Assembly (NCBI RefSeq): GCF_043641665.1
Contig: NC_092200.1
Span: 10,857,694-10,921,693 of the forward strand
Direction: 5' to 3'
Length of the DNA stretch: 64,000 nt
Source of the DNA: Enoplosus armatus
Taxonomy: Eukaryota; Chordata; Actinopteri; Centrarchiformes; Enoplosidae
Below the pieces are notes generated by a model. That model made no database searches. It was not told the DNA's origin and was given only the letters and a program-made list of their open reading frames with translations. The position numbers were made by a program, and so were the translations under genes. Below are positions 1-12,100 of this stretch, in pieces (position 1 is the stretch's first letter; every line of letters begins with the position of its first letter).

Positions 1-2236
1 ATCCATCACCCTGGCATCTCCACCGGTCCTCCCACACTTTCTCTGTGTGTCTGTCCGGTTCAGAGCAACCCTCCAGCTTCTCCTTTTCATACACATTCGG
101 CGCCACCATTATCTCCCCTTCTTTTCCCATGAATAAATTGAATGCATCAGTGTGTCTGAGGACGCGTAAAGGTCTCGTCAGACAAGGAGGACGACAAGGT
201 GATTCTGGGGAGTGACGGGAGTTTAATGCCTGTTGTGACACGGGGATGTTTGGACTGTGAAAGGCATGTCAGGAGAACCTCACACACACATGTCAGGTGC
301 TGGTCCTGCTTTGAACATGGCTGCAAGCCGTTTGTAGATGAGGAGAGCCTTATGCAGTAATCGCATTGATTCTTCATTGGTAGAAGATCTCCACCTTCCT
401 GGAGCTCTTTTCCATCCTCTGTTCACTGTGCTGCAGTCAACAGAGAGCTCCTAGCATAGCTTTTATATGTTGTAACATTTTAAAAAACGCAAAATATACA
501 CTGTTTCTTCAGTGAGGATGTAAACAAGTATAAATACATTATTCGGATGTGAAGAAATTAATGGCATTAGGAAAAAATGAACAGTAAAATGAAGCAGTCT
601 GGAGGATTTCTAACACCTGACTGCACACTCCGTACTAAATACATAAAACTGATATTTTTGTGAAATAAACAAATTGTAGCTCTGCGTCACATCCTTAATC
701 TCTATAGTCATAGCTGCAGGTTAACTGTTTAAAATAGCTGAAAGTGGTACAGTTGAAGCAAACTCCTCAATACAACTTGAATGAGCACCGATATAGAAAG
801 TTTCCAGTTTCCAGTAGTGGCTGTTTGCTTCAACAGGAATCCATAAACAAACGCATCAATGTATTTTCTGTAATAATGATAATATTAGCAAAAAAGTATT
901 TGGGTGCAAATAGAGACAAGAAATCAAGAATTTGGACCATGATGGCTGGCTGCGTTTGCTCCTTGGCTGCATCACTGCGTGCATGATGAATATCCAATCA
1001 GCACAGTCAATTTGCTGAGTCATGCTCGGGTTGCTTTCAAATACCCTGCGGGTCCAGGGGAATAATTAAGGAACACGGTTTCCTGTCCCGTTGAGGTTTA
1101 TTCACCTATTTGTTTATTTCTTTGCCTCAGTTAACAGGGGACCTGGCAGTGAAGTGCAGCACTGCAATTGCTTTATTTGAATATATTTCACATCTGTTTT
1201 TTATTTAGTTGGAAATGTCTCAAAAAGACATCCCAAAAGCCTTGTTCGCCATAATTGAAAGTAATAATTGTCAAATGTGTTTTTGTGTAAAAGAAACTGA
1301 GGGATGCAGTGTATTAAAAAAATCCCCTTTTTTAAGTAAAACCAAAGATAGGTGCTTTAATCTCCCGAAACGAAGTGTGTCTACTTTCTACTGCGTTCTA
1401 CTCTCCTAATTTTATTCACTCTTTTGCATTTCAGTGATGCTGCTGTGTTCTCTGAGTTTGCTGATGCATACAAATAAGTGCACTTTAAAGTTTTCGAGTT
1501 GAAAAAGCGAGGCGCCGTGCCTGTCGAAAATGGTTCAATTACCAACTCTAATTCTGGAATAGAAAAGGGACAAGAACGCTGCATTTTTTTTTTCTTGGAC
1601 CCATTTTTATGTAATTTTTTGCCATTTCACACACACACTCCCTTCCCTTTTTCTCTCTCTCTGCATTTCATTGTGCTCCACAGTTTAGTGCCGTAGCATT
1701 AGCAATTCTAATGGAATGGAGCGCTGTTCTTAGTTTGATCGGCTGGGAGCGATACGAGGGGATTTTACAGAGAGGGAGCAAGTATCAAAGGCACGGGGAC
1801 AAGATGATAGGGGAACAGGATGATAACACTATCTTATCCGCAACAGGCGACAAGGAACATAGTAGATGTAGATGCGGAAATCTGAATCCCATGAAAAATT
1901 CATCACAGCCAGGTAAAACTGAGTTCAACTGTTCTGGTCTCTTTCTGCTAGAATGATGCTTGGAACATTTCTTTTTTTTTAAATCTCAGTCATCAGCTTT
2001 GCATTATTTGACTCCACACTGAAATTACCTGACCCAATCTTTAGGCCGCGTTGGATTGATCTTTCATCCGCCCCAGTGTGTTGTTGCTCCTGTGGCTGCT
2101 TTACTACACAAAAGACACAAAGCTGGATGTCAGCAGTCTTGCGTAATCTAGAGTTTGCGCTCCACGCAGCCTCTCGTTCTCTGGTTACAGCTGTTACTAG
2201 GATGCCATCTGGGTTATCGAAGGAAGGTGCAGACAG

Positions 2237-2262
2237 GTGTGTGTGTGTGTGTGTGTGTGTGT
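2237..2262. repeat. (GT)13 microsatellite
   Basis: Uninterrupted GT dinucleotide run. Further short GT tracts lie at 2515-2530 and 2948-2978 (imperfect). Confidence 0.9.
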
Positions 2263-3372
2263 CTACATGCATGCATGAATAGCTGCTTGTGTGTGTCCGG
2301 GGGTCCGCCATTGTATCTTGTCAGTGTGCCTTCCCTGCCTGTCCTGTCTGCTCCGGCCCAGCAGCTGCCACCCCAGGCCAGATAGGATGACATGACCTTC
2401 CCTGGAAATGAAAAGGCACTGACAAATCACTGTCTGCTTCTCACAGGGATGGGAGAGGAGGAGGGATGCTGACACCGTCTTCTTTCTCTCCGTTTTTATG
2501 ACTGTTTCTTTTTTTGTGTGTGTGTGTGTGCTAGTGTGACTACATTCACGTCTCCTGTCCGAAAGCGTGGCTCTCGTCGGGGGTCTGGCATCACACAACA
2601 AATGCCGCTGTTTATGACCGAGGTGATGATGAGATCTGCTTCGCCCTCTCTGTCTGCACTCGGCTCCCTGCCTCTCTCTTTTTTTCCCAGCCCAAATTGG
2701 CCTTGGTTGAGGAGAGGGATTGTCTTGGCAAAGATGTGAAAAGGATATGCCTGGTTGCACACCAGTCGTTTCAGCAATCTATTAAGTACAACGTGGAGGG
2801 GAGAGAAAGTGTCCCCCTTTTTATAACCTGCAGTGTTTTCTTTTTTTCTAGAACATGGACTGAGCTGCATTTAAACCTTAAGCTGGAGCCTTATCTCATT
2901 TCTCTTTATTTCAGGGAGTGGTGGAAGGGAAAGACTCTCGGACAGAGGTGTGTGTGTATGTGTGTGTGTGCGTGTGTATGACTCACCTGTTATGACTGGT
3001 ACTGTTTTGGTCTCATCGTCACACCCACACCAGCCCCTATGTGCTTCCTCCAGCAAGCTGTTCCCTCAACACACACAGGAAAGTGCGTTTTTTCTTCTTG
3101 CGTTTTCCCTCCTCATCGTTTCTTTCTCTACTTGTGCATCATTTCTCCTCACACACACACACGTCTGTTTTTACTCATGCTTCTCTCTCTCTGTGTGGCT
3201 CTGACATGCATTCACACAGCCACTTGACATTGATTGCCAGGCTGACTGGGGTCGTGTTTTATATTCCACGACATGGCGAGTTGGCAGTGCGTCTCGCGGC
3301 CTGAGACCCGATTCCCTTCGGTGGCAGCATGACTGGTGCTGCTGGCTACACACGCACACAGAGAGAGCTGAA

Positions 3373-3397
3373 TGTGTGTGTGTGTGTGTGTGTGTGT
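3373..3397. repeat. (TG)n microsatellite
   Basis: About twelve TG units inside the presumed dok6 intron. Confidence 0.9.
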
Positions 3398-3927
3398 TTG
3401 TTATATTATGAATGATCTGCACAACATAAAATCATATTTGGTAATAGGCACTTCAGCAAAACCAGCAAGAGAAAATTATCTCTTTGTCGATTTTGTCAAT
3501 GTGGCCGTGGAAGCTTATAGAAAACAAAGTCAGATTTAATTTGTTAATCAAATTTCAATTAACCTCTGGAGGTAAATTGATTTTGAAATGTATGAAACGT
3601 ATTGACGGGCAGCAGCTTCTCTTAGCCAGCTGAATTAGTGGGTACCATATATGCTATAGGTTGGAGTTGATTACAGTGTTGCACCTCCTGAAATATTAAT
3701 CAGTGGCCACTTCCTCCTTGTTCGGGTGCATTATCAGCAGCCTGCCAGCCACTTTATTCTCAGTCTACCTCGCCGTGCACGTCTCCAAACAGCATCCTAA
3801 TATATTATTAATGGTCTCACAGTTGCACAGAACAGCCCTCCACCCACAAGTATCCATTACTCCCTCTCAGTGCAGTTAACCATTATGAACAGCAGAACAA
3901 ATTGGTCCAATTAATTTAAATTAAGGT

Positions 3928-3951
3928 GGGGGGGGGGGGGGGGGGGGGGGG
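3928..3951. repeat. 24-base G homopolymer
   Basis: Twenty-four consecutive G residues on the plus strand. Such runs can form G-quadruplexes and are prone to length error in sequencing, so the exact length is uncertain. Confidence 0.9.
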
Positions 3952-4340
3952 TAGAGGAGACAGCAGACAGTCCAAAAAGATGAGATGTGTAGATCCCTCT
4001 GAAATGAAGTTATTTATTCGAGGTGAAAGGTTAGTTTATCTATATAAACTGAGGGTTTATATTTTTGTATTATGTAAGAGCCACCTACATTTGAGGGCTT
4101 TAAAAGATCGTTTTACATAAATGAAGAATGCCAGGGTTATTCTTGTAATCTTGATTTGTATATAAGGATGTCAGCATGGTCAGTAGCTAAGCAACAGTTG
4201 TACCATGAATATATAGTCTAAGAAAACAGGACATATTGTTTTGATGTAGTTAAATGAAACAGATGCACTTATTTCATTCCGCAAAATAGACAAAAAAAAG
4301 AAGTGCTCCATTGATTCTCTCTCCACTTTGTTTTCCACAG

Positions 4341-4495
4341 GAGGCAGCCTGACAATGACTTTCATCCCTCGAGCACAGACGTTCCCCAGCTTTCTGTCTG
4401 ATGAGCCAGAACGGGAGGAGAGCCAGCACCAGGAAGAGGCGCCATCGCCCTCTAGTGGCTGTGAATCCAGTTGCAGCCTGAGACCCCTTCAATGA
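4341..4495 (+). CDS. dok6: dok6 terminal coding exon (docking protein 6 C-terminal tail)
   Basis: A good acceptor (pyrimidine tract then cag at 4338-4340) opens an exon that enters with two bases of a split codon and reads GSLTMTFIPRAQTFPSFL and onward for 50 codons to TGA at 4493-4495. The stretch RAQTFPS followed by an acidic Pro-Glu-Glu-Gln segment matches the C-terminus of human DOK6, recalled as SRAQTFPSYAPEQSEE. Dok6 is a membrane-recruited PH/PTB adaptor that binds phosphotyrosine on receptors such as Ret. This exon holds only the unstructured tail. A paralogue (dok4 or dok5) is not excluded by 50 residues, but the neighbours cd226, rttn and socs6 are those of DOK6 in human. The end of the tail (SLRPLQ) differs from the human one. 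Confidence 0.72.
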
Positions 4496-7035
4496 CAGAG
4501 AATTGCTCCACCAAAACTGGACACTTTACCCACTACTGTAGAAAGGATGTAGAAATATGTATAGTGACATGTGTAATATATAATTTCCTGGTGATATTTA
4601 AACAATAGTGTCAACTGTAGAGCAAGTGGTACATGAAAAGGATTCTGAAAAGGGTTTTATGTTGTCATTATGCTGTTAAAACCAGCAGGACCCCCCTTTT
4701 TTAAGTCACTGCATTACACCTGACAAGAAGTTAGAGGTACTAACACACCAAGGTCCACTGTAAAAAATGTTAAAAAAGGCTTTTGTTCCGAAATTGCTGA
4801 AATCACATCGGGCTCGTTCCAACCATTTCAAGAAACTCCACCATTTCAGACACACACTCCTCCCATACTGTACTTTGCTTCCTCTCAAGAATGTGAAATT
4901 GATCAATGCCTTACACAGAAACAGCTCGACTTTGATGGCAGTGATGAATCAGCTAAAGCCCTTAATCAGTTACAACCAGCAAAGGGAAAAAGTCATTCAG
5001 AAATGTGCTTCAAGGATATAGGAGTGGACTGTCATGTCAGAAATGATAGAATGCAACCTTCTTGCATCCTCTACTTTAAACTGCCAACCCTACATCACAC
5101 TTGCAGAGTAATTTGTTTTTTAATAGCTTCCCAGCTCCTCATATACGGTATACGGTAACTGGTTCATTAGCAAAAGGAGAGAAGCAAGGTGTTATGCAAG
5201 GCAAGAAGTAAATCATGGCATTAAGGGACTCATGGGTTGTGGCAAGAAAACAAAATGGTAATTTTTGTCCTGCTAGTGTGTTAGGTTCATACAAGATTAA
5301 AATTTAGAAAACATTTATACAATACAAATCCACAAAAAACAGGAATCTTAGTTCATCATGTTTGGGAAATCCGGTTATTTGCTTTCCTGCCGAGAAGATT
5401 GATACCATTCATATGCACTTATGCTAAATATGTGGCAACAACCAGCAGCCGGTTAGGTTAGCTTAGCTCAAAGCCTGGAAACAGGAAACAGATAGCCTGG
5501 CTCTGTCCAAAGGGGACCAAATCCACCTACCTACACCTCTTCGGTTATTGTACACATGAGATATATCATGTTCACTTGTGAGCTTCAGAGGTGCTGGTAG
5601 GCAGATTTTTTCCACCATAGCTGGGTTAGCAGTTTCCCCCTTTTCCAGTCTTTGTGCTAAACTAATTAAACTAACCAGCTGTTTGCAGTAGCTTCATATT
5701 TAGTAATAGTGTGGTATCGATCTTCTCATCCAACTTGTCAAGAAAACCAAAACTATTCCTTTAAAAATAAAATGGCTGATCATATGCATACACCATGTGA
5801 TTAAAAACACAATTTATACCTTATTTTTAAGAGTGACATTTACCTTTTACTGTCTTGTTTTCCATCCATTAGCAACAGTATGAACTAGAAAGAAATTTTA
5901 TTAGTGGCCATTGTCACTGAAATAGCCAAAATCAGCAGAAAGCCTATCATTTCCAGTGAATTCTTTCTGTAGCATGTGAGTGAAAGTTGTTACTGAGTAC
6001 ACGACGGCTGTGACGGTAATGTTTCCTGCATTGTCCTCCTCGAGTAAGAAGTGCCTTCCGACACAGACCGCAGAGTGTGAGACCTAACCAAAACGTCGTC
6101 TTTGGGCTTTGAGTTCACCATTGTGGACAGAATTTTGTTCTGTACCTTCAAAACATTTTTAAAGTCTTAAGTTTCTCTTAAAAACTGTCGACCCAGCTGT
6201 GAAATACTTAACAAAACCTACCCAGAGCGCTTTAGAAAGTTGACCATAACACTTCATCTCTTTAAATATTCGTGGTAAAAGTGGTCGTGTTTTCTGTTAC
6301 ATGTTTATGTCAAAGAAAGGCACGAATCCAGAAATTCCAGCAACAACTCTGAAATCAAAAAGGATTCCAATGACAATCAGTTTGAGGCAGCAAAGCAGTC
6401 CTTCAATGTCAAACTTAATTACTTATTTTAATGTGTGTTTTTCTGTTGTTAATATTTAGAAAATAGATTCATATAGAACTGGAGGTAGAAGTACATGCAC
6501 TTATTTTGTGTTGAAGTTAAGTTTTGCAGTCAGTCACTTTATTTTGTATATTAGTATTTAAAAAGAACTCAACCTTAATATTAATTTGAGCCTCAAACAA
6601 AGTGCCCATCTACAAATGTGTTTGCATCACAGAGCCCATAGTAACAGTATATAGAAATACAGTTGTAGACATATCTGGCCACATTTCTGCCCTAGTTGTC
6701 TTGAGCTCAAGTGTGGTTAATAAATGTATGTATAATAGTTCCACTACATCTGAACCATTAAAGCCGTACTAACTGAGAGGCCTGGAGAAAGTTCTAGTTG
6801 AGTGTGTGTATCATTTGCAATTTTTTGTTGTTTATTGTAGGTATGACGTGTCATCTTAATTTCTGATATATGATTGTTTTGTGTCCACCACATTTTGTGT
6901 TCTGTCATTGTCAGATTATATGTTAATAGCACTTTGAATACATTGAGTGTAGGACTACAGTTTTCACTAAATGTACATATGTAATGTTTTTGATGATAAA
7001 AAAGGTAATAAATTGAATGTTCTATCATGTATCCG
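4496..7035 (+). other. dok6: dok6 3' UTR and flank
   Basis: AT-rich sequence without coding potential follows the dok6 stop. Possible polyadenylation hexamers AATAAA occur at 5766-5771, 6719-6724 (followed by GT-rich sequence) and 7007-7012 (followed by a T-rich tract). I cannot decide which is used. A palindromic repeat (5362-5765) lies inside, so a long UTR would contain it. Confidence 0.35.
5362..5765. mobile_element. palindromic teleost repeat, MITE-like, copy 1
   Basis: The two ends are reverse complements of each other. The left part has gaagattgatacca, gccggttaggttagctta and agcctggctctgtcc. The right part has ttccagtctttgtgctaa and tgtggtatcgatcttc. Full-length copies of this family in other percomorphs are imperfect palindromes. 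I know the sequence family but cannot give a database name with certainty. No protein is encoded. Confidence 0.7.
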
Positions 7036-7074
7036 TTTTTTTGTTGAATGCAAGATAGGTAACATTCTGCCTTT

Positions 7075-7640
7075 TGGGAAACATGCTTATTCGTTGTCTT
7101 GCTGAGAGTTACATAAGAAGATTGATACCACTTGTAAATATGAAGCAAGAGCCAAGACAGCAACCAGTTAGCTTAGCTTTGGCGCAAAGTGTCGTAATGG
7201 GGAGAAACAGCTAGCCTGGCTCTCCAAAGACAACGAAATCTGCCTACCAGCACCTCTAAAGTAGAACAACATGGTTTTGGTGTTACGGAGGGTTACATTT
7301 TGTGATGTTTTTCTTGGACGAGTAATTTCCTGTAGTCTCAGCTGTTTGCATGGCAACCTCAAGGTGACGAGAAGATTCCAGGAAGTTACTGCTCCCAGCC
7401 ATGACAGTCTGGCAGAGAACGCTCCGTAAAAATCACAAATAGTCATTTTACACCTTTTAAACAGATAAGTACACGTACAAGATAGAATGTGTTAATTAGC
7501 TTTCATGGTGCTGCTTCCTTCCGACAGAGCCAGGCTAGCTGTTTCCCCCTCTTTCCAGTGTCCAGTCCAGAAACGAGTGGTATCAATCTTTGCATCTAAC
7601 ACTGCAAGAAAGTGAATAAGCAAATCTTCCAACTCTTCCC
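7075..7640. mobile_element. palindromic teleost repeat, MITE-like, copy 2 (near full length)
   Basis: Left end (7085-7130: gcttattcgttgtcttgc, agattgataccact) and right end (7570-7630: gtggtatcaatctttgca, gaaagtgaataagca) are inverted copies. The centre carries ttccaggaagttactgctcc and a gcatggcaacc motif flanked by inverted arms. This is the longest copy here, about 565 bases. It belongs to the same family as copies at 5362, 15274 and 58958. Confidence 0.75.
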
Positions 7641-8969
7641 CTATGAATTCAAGCACTAAGACACAAGGCCTTCCTTTTCGTGGCCAATCATTCGTTTCCT
7701 AGAAAATAGTTTACCGTCTGCAGTTCAACGATCTTCCTGTTTAGTTTCCTGTTCACACCAATTGGAAACCAATGAGTGAATGGTTATGCACAGATTTATT
7801 TATACCACGTGGAGTCATTTACGGTCACACACATCAGTTTCAGTATTGCAGGTCACCCACACAGTATCACAGTCAAATGTACAGTTGCACCTTCTACTGT
7901 TTTGCCGGGAACAACAAGAAGAGAGAATGAAGGCAAAAACTTGTGATTCCGAACTATATTGTCCCTTTATGTTCCACATTTCTAGCTTGTCCACATTTGT
8001 CTTGTTTCCTAGCAGGATAGCCTGCATATCCATTACTGCCTCTGCCACCATTTCTATGGAGATAAATGTATCAGATTACACATAAACAACACACAGCCTA
8101 CAGGAAAAGCTCTACCATAAACCTTGTACATTGATTTACAAAAGCATGTAGGCAAGCATAGAAATCATAAAAAAATAATAAACAAGACTTGGACATGATA
8201 GCTTGTCATAAAAAGTACTGTTTTTTTTATAACTCAGAGTGAAAAAAGACCCAAAACATTCATCAATAAACAGTAGATAGACAAAGTATAAGGAGCTATA
8301 AACTAAAGCACAGGATTAGCTAATTAGAGTTTAGCTTTCATAATAAAAGTGCGCTGTAACTAGAATGCAGCCATCCTAGATGCAGAGCCCTTTGGGGAAA
8401 GCAACAGTCTCAAGTGATGGTACAGTGCTGAGTGACTGCTTTTCTTTTCCGTTAGATGATTAGACACCATTGTCAAGCTGTGAATGGAAACCAGGAGGGA
8501 TGGAAGTAAAAGGAGAGCAATTACACAGGCTTTTGTCAGTCGTTTTACTCGGGGGTTAGGCAAGTGAAAGGAATGATTATACAGGCCTTTGTCTGCTCTT
8601 CCTGCATGACGGTTACTGTCAAATATTGTTTTGCCCAAAACAAATATTTCCTCAACAGTAATTATGAAGTGCATAGTACATTTAATTAGGGGGAGCAGGG
8701 TTTGACTCAAACAAACCTGTCAGCTTCCTGAGACTTACATGAGCACCAGCTTGTCACCTAATTTCAAACCACAGTATGAATATTAATCAGCGTCAGTGCG
8801 ATCCCTGCATCTCATTACAACACTCAAATAAATAATTCTGATCAGTGCTCGTCAATACAAATTTCTGCTCGTATACACATGAATCTGTTTGTTTGTGAAA
8901 AGCTGAGGGCACACTGACAGATAAAAACGACACATTCACATTATGCAGTACATCTTGTTTTATGTACGC
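7641..8969. other. intergenic between converging dok6 and cd226
   Basis: No coding exon, RNA gene or repeat family that I recognise. The cd226 3' UTR must occupy part of the right side on the minus strand. An ATTAAA on the minus strand near 8680 is the only polyadenylation-like hexamer that I noted, and it is weak evidence. Confidence 0.4.
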
Positions 8970-9101
8970 TCATTTATCATGAAGCGGACGTTGGGTTTTG
9001 TGTGATCGCACAGTCTGCAGGTTGGCATAGACCGGGCAATTTCTTATCTGCCTGGACTTTTTCGGCCTGGGACACACCGAGATGTTCTCATAGAAGTTTG
9101 G
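8970..9101 (-). CDS. cd226: cd226 exon 6, distal cytoplasmic tail
   Basis: Acceptor ccacatattcacag at 9102 and following bases, phase 0, 43 codons then TGA at 8970-8972. It begins PNFYENISVCPRPKKSR and later contains CPVYANLQTVRSH. Both tyrosines sit in YxN, the Grb2-type SH2 context also present in the human tail (YVNY). The pyrimidine tract is weak, so an extra small exon between 9703 and 9101 is possible. Confidence 0.7.
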   Translation of the reverse strand, partial: PNFYENISVCPRPKKSRQIRNCPVYANLQTVRSHKTQRPLHDK

Positions 9102-12100
9102 CTGTGAATATGTGGTAGATTTTATTAGTACACGAGGTGTTAGACAAGGACGTGCGACAGATGATAATGTAATGAGTGAAGCAGGAGCTTGGCAAAAAGT
9201 AATAAAATGTCTCTCTGAATGGGTTCAATATGAAGTATGCTTTTTATGATGATATAAAAGTACATTCCACCGCTGTTATTACATCACAAAGGGGTAACAC
9301 ATTTTATTCAATTAAGTTTTTATTTAATAACATAATGGCCTATAAGGAAATAAGAATATAACCTGACTTTAAAGAAGTAATCACTAGTTACTGTTACAAT
9401 TTCAATTTATATAATAAAAATATTACATTTTCAACCAATTCCACATTTTGACAAGCTGCTCCTATAAATTATCCAAAAGCCATTACACTGTCAGTTATTG
9501 TAAAGCAGCATTAGTTAAGTCAGCAAGCATAAATACAATGCATCAGGGTACATGGTGACAGGACGCGCTGTGTCAAACAAGGTTAATAGTGAAGCGTAAT
9601 GGGTTTTTAATTAAGTGCATGTCTGAAGAGAAGGTAAGGGAGTGCCCTAAAAGTGTCAAGTGAAAAGACAAGAGTAGATATGATGAATAATGTGACGCTC
9701 ACCTGTCTCTGAGATGGGTGCAGTTTGACTCTGTACTCCTCTCTCCTGCTCTTCTTCCTGTGGCGATTATTGGACAAAGTTAAACAAACAACACTGGAGG
9801 TGAAACAAAAGAACAAATGTGGGATTTGTTTTCATCAGTGGGCAGTTTCAGAAGCAACCTTACATTCCTCTGAAATGTGTAAATGTCTTCTGAAAGCACC
9901 AAAAATCAAATCACAAACCTGATTGGTTGCAAACGGTTGCAAGATGAATCAGAGGACTCATGAGATGATTAACAGGACAGGAAAGCAAAAAAACAAACAA
10001 ACATATTTCTGCTGGACAAAATGATGTTTATTTATCAGACTTTCCTCTTCCTCCTCTTCCTATTTTACTCATTTTTGTTTTTTTAGTGAAATGTCTCGAC
10101 AACTATTGGATGAATTGCCATTGAATTTGATACAGAACCTTGGTGATCCCCTCGCTTTTCACCAAGCACCAAACGAAAACATCTAAACCATCTAACATCT
10201 CCTTGATAGATTAGCACAAAACATTATACAGATATCTGTGTCCCCTGACAAATGTTAACGTGCTAAATTAAGATGATGAACACGGTAAACATTAACTGCT
10301 AAACATCAGCATGTTAGCACTGTCAGAATGAGCATGTTAGCATGCTGACGTTAGCATTCAGCTCAAAGCAGAGCAGCTAGCGTAGCTGTAGACTCCTAAT
10401 TTTGTCGACATTAAGGTACTCACTCAATCATATCCTACTTGATTATGTCACTCAGCCCTTCGTTTCAAACTGCAAAGATCCAAACTACATGTCAATGAAT
10501 AGAGAGACCCATATTTCACAATCAAGATTAGTTGTGGAGTTTTGTTTTGTTTGCTAAAGATATATGAAAACACAGTGTGAGATCTTACCTGTGCCTCACT
10601 GCTAGTATGAGGATGACAATGAGAAGAGCAAGCCCAGCAGCTCCAGCCCCGATGTAAATATACATCATATACGTTGATAGGCTGAATCCACCTGGTTATA
10701 AAAGTGGAGAAAATAATGAGAAAAAAAACAGTGTGGTTTTATTCATGTTTGTGGTGATTGACGAAGGTGTTTCAGGCTCATTGTTTGCTCATGACTCACA
10801 GATAAAACATCACATTAAAGCAGTCACACACACAGCTAGTAACAGTATTCAGACGTGCCACAGGATGTTGTGGTTTCAGCAGATATGAGTCTATGGACTT
10901 GTTTGAGATTAACATCACGTCTTCAGTACGTGTCATCAATCATTGTGCTCTGTGAAACATATTTGCATCCATGAATCATTTTAAGTATGAGTAATGATTT
11001 ATCATCCAGCCATAAGGACATATATACTGTGTGTATGTTAACCACTGCACAGTGTGTGTCTTTGTACCTGGAGTGGGCACAGTGAGCAGCACGGTGGTGG
11101 TCTGCACCCCCGCATCTGTGCTGAAGGTACAGCGGTAGAAACCACCATCTTCCTGCGCCACACCTGTCAGGTGCAGACTGACATCCAGGCTGTCTGTACA
11201 GCTGACCCTGCCCCTGTCGCTGTAGTCTTCCCCCAACAGGCCCCCTTCCACCTTCTTACACACTCCAATAATGCCCCAGGGCTGGCCATGCGGCATCTTC
11301 TCCAAAATGACCTGGTAAACTGTGCCATTGTGCTCGTGTTTACAGCTGATGTTCAGGTTGTTGTCCTGCTCCGCTACCAGCTCTGTGTCCGTCTTGATCA
11401 CCTCTGGGGTGGGGGGCTCTGTGCCGTTGTCTTCTTCTGGGGGCTCATCTGTAAACACAGGAAGGTGGAGGACACACAGGAAATAGCTAGTTAAAAGAAG
11501 AAACCATGATGGAAATGAAACAATGGTAATCTATAGTTTCATTTCCAACATCAATTCTTTTTCAGCGGGGGCACAGTGATCAAAATTTCCCCCTCAGTAT
11601 TCTCTGCCATGTCTTTACCTAAATCTTCCACTTGAATGTTCCTTGTCCAGGGGCCTTGAGGGAAGGTCTGAACAGAGCAGTGGTAAAGCCCAATATCCTG
11701 GTGAGTGACGTTCCTCATGGAAATACTTCCATCCATAGGTGTCATCCTCAGGAACTCTACCCTCTCCCGGTAATGGTGAGAAAAGGTCACTCCATACTCT
11801 GGATGGAACACGGCTACCGGATTCTTTTCTGGTATTTTGGTCCAGGACACCATGCTGAGGTTGCCGTCCCAGGGGCACAAACAGTCAAGAACCATCCCTT
11901 CCTCCAGACGAACTGTAACAGCCTCTTTCTGCTGGACAGCAACTGGATAGAGCACATTTTTTTTGTTTAATTCAACTCATCAGAATCTTAACAGAATACA
12001 GAAATCATGACTTCTATAAAAGGTGCAAACTAATAAATCAGTAAATGAAACCAGTAAATCTAAACTACATACAAGAATAACTAGTTGTTTGTAGGATTAT

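Larger units (their letters stand above)
1..4340 (+). other. dok6: probable last intron of dok6; no exon seen
   Basis: No reading frame here resembles the Dok6 PTB domain or the segment before the C-terminal tail, so this is most simply the intron before the terminal exon at 4341. The penultimate exon would then lie outside the window. It holds several short (GT)n tracts, a 24-base G run and ordinary unique sequence. Splice phase cannot be checked without the missing exon. Confidence 0.5.

Noticed and set aside
2263..2870. Minus-strand open frames of 124 and 165 codons in the dok6 intron
   Set aside because: They run through GT/CA and T-rich tracts (His-Thr repeats) and show no conserved domain or splice context.
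1..4340. Penultimate dok6 exon within the window
   Set aside because: I looked for the segment containing LSKSISLPRSAYWHH-like sequence and did not find it.
6744..7163. 139-codon minus-strand open frame
   Set aside because: AT-rich chance frame that runs into the edge of a palindromic repeat; product unrecognisable.
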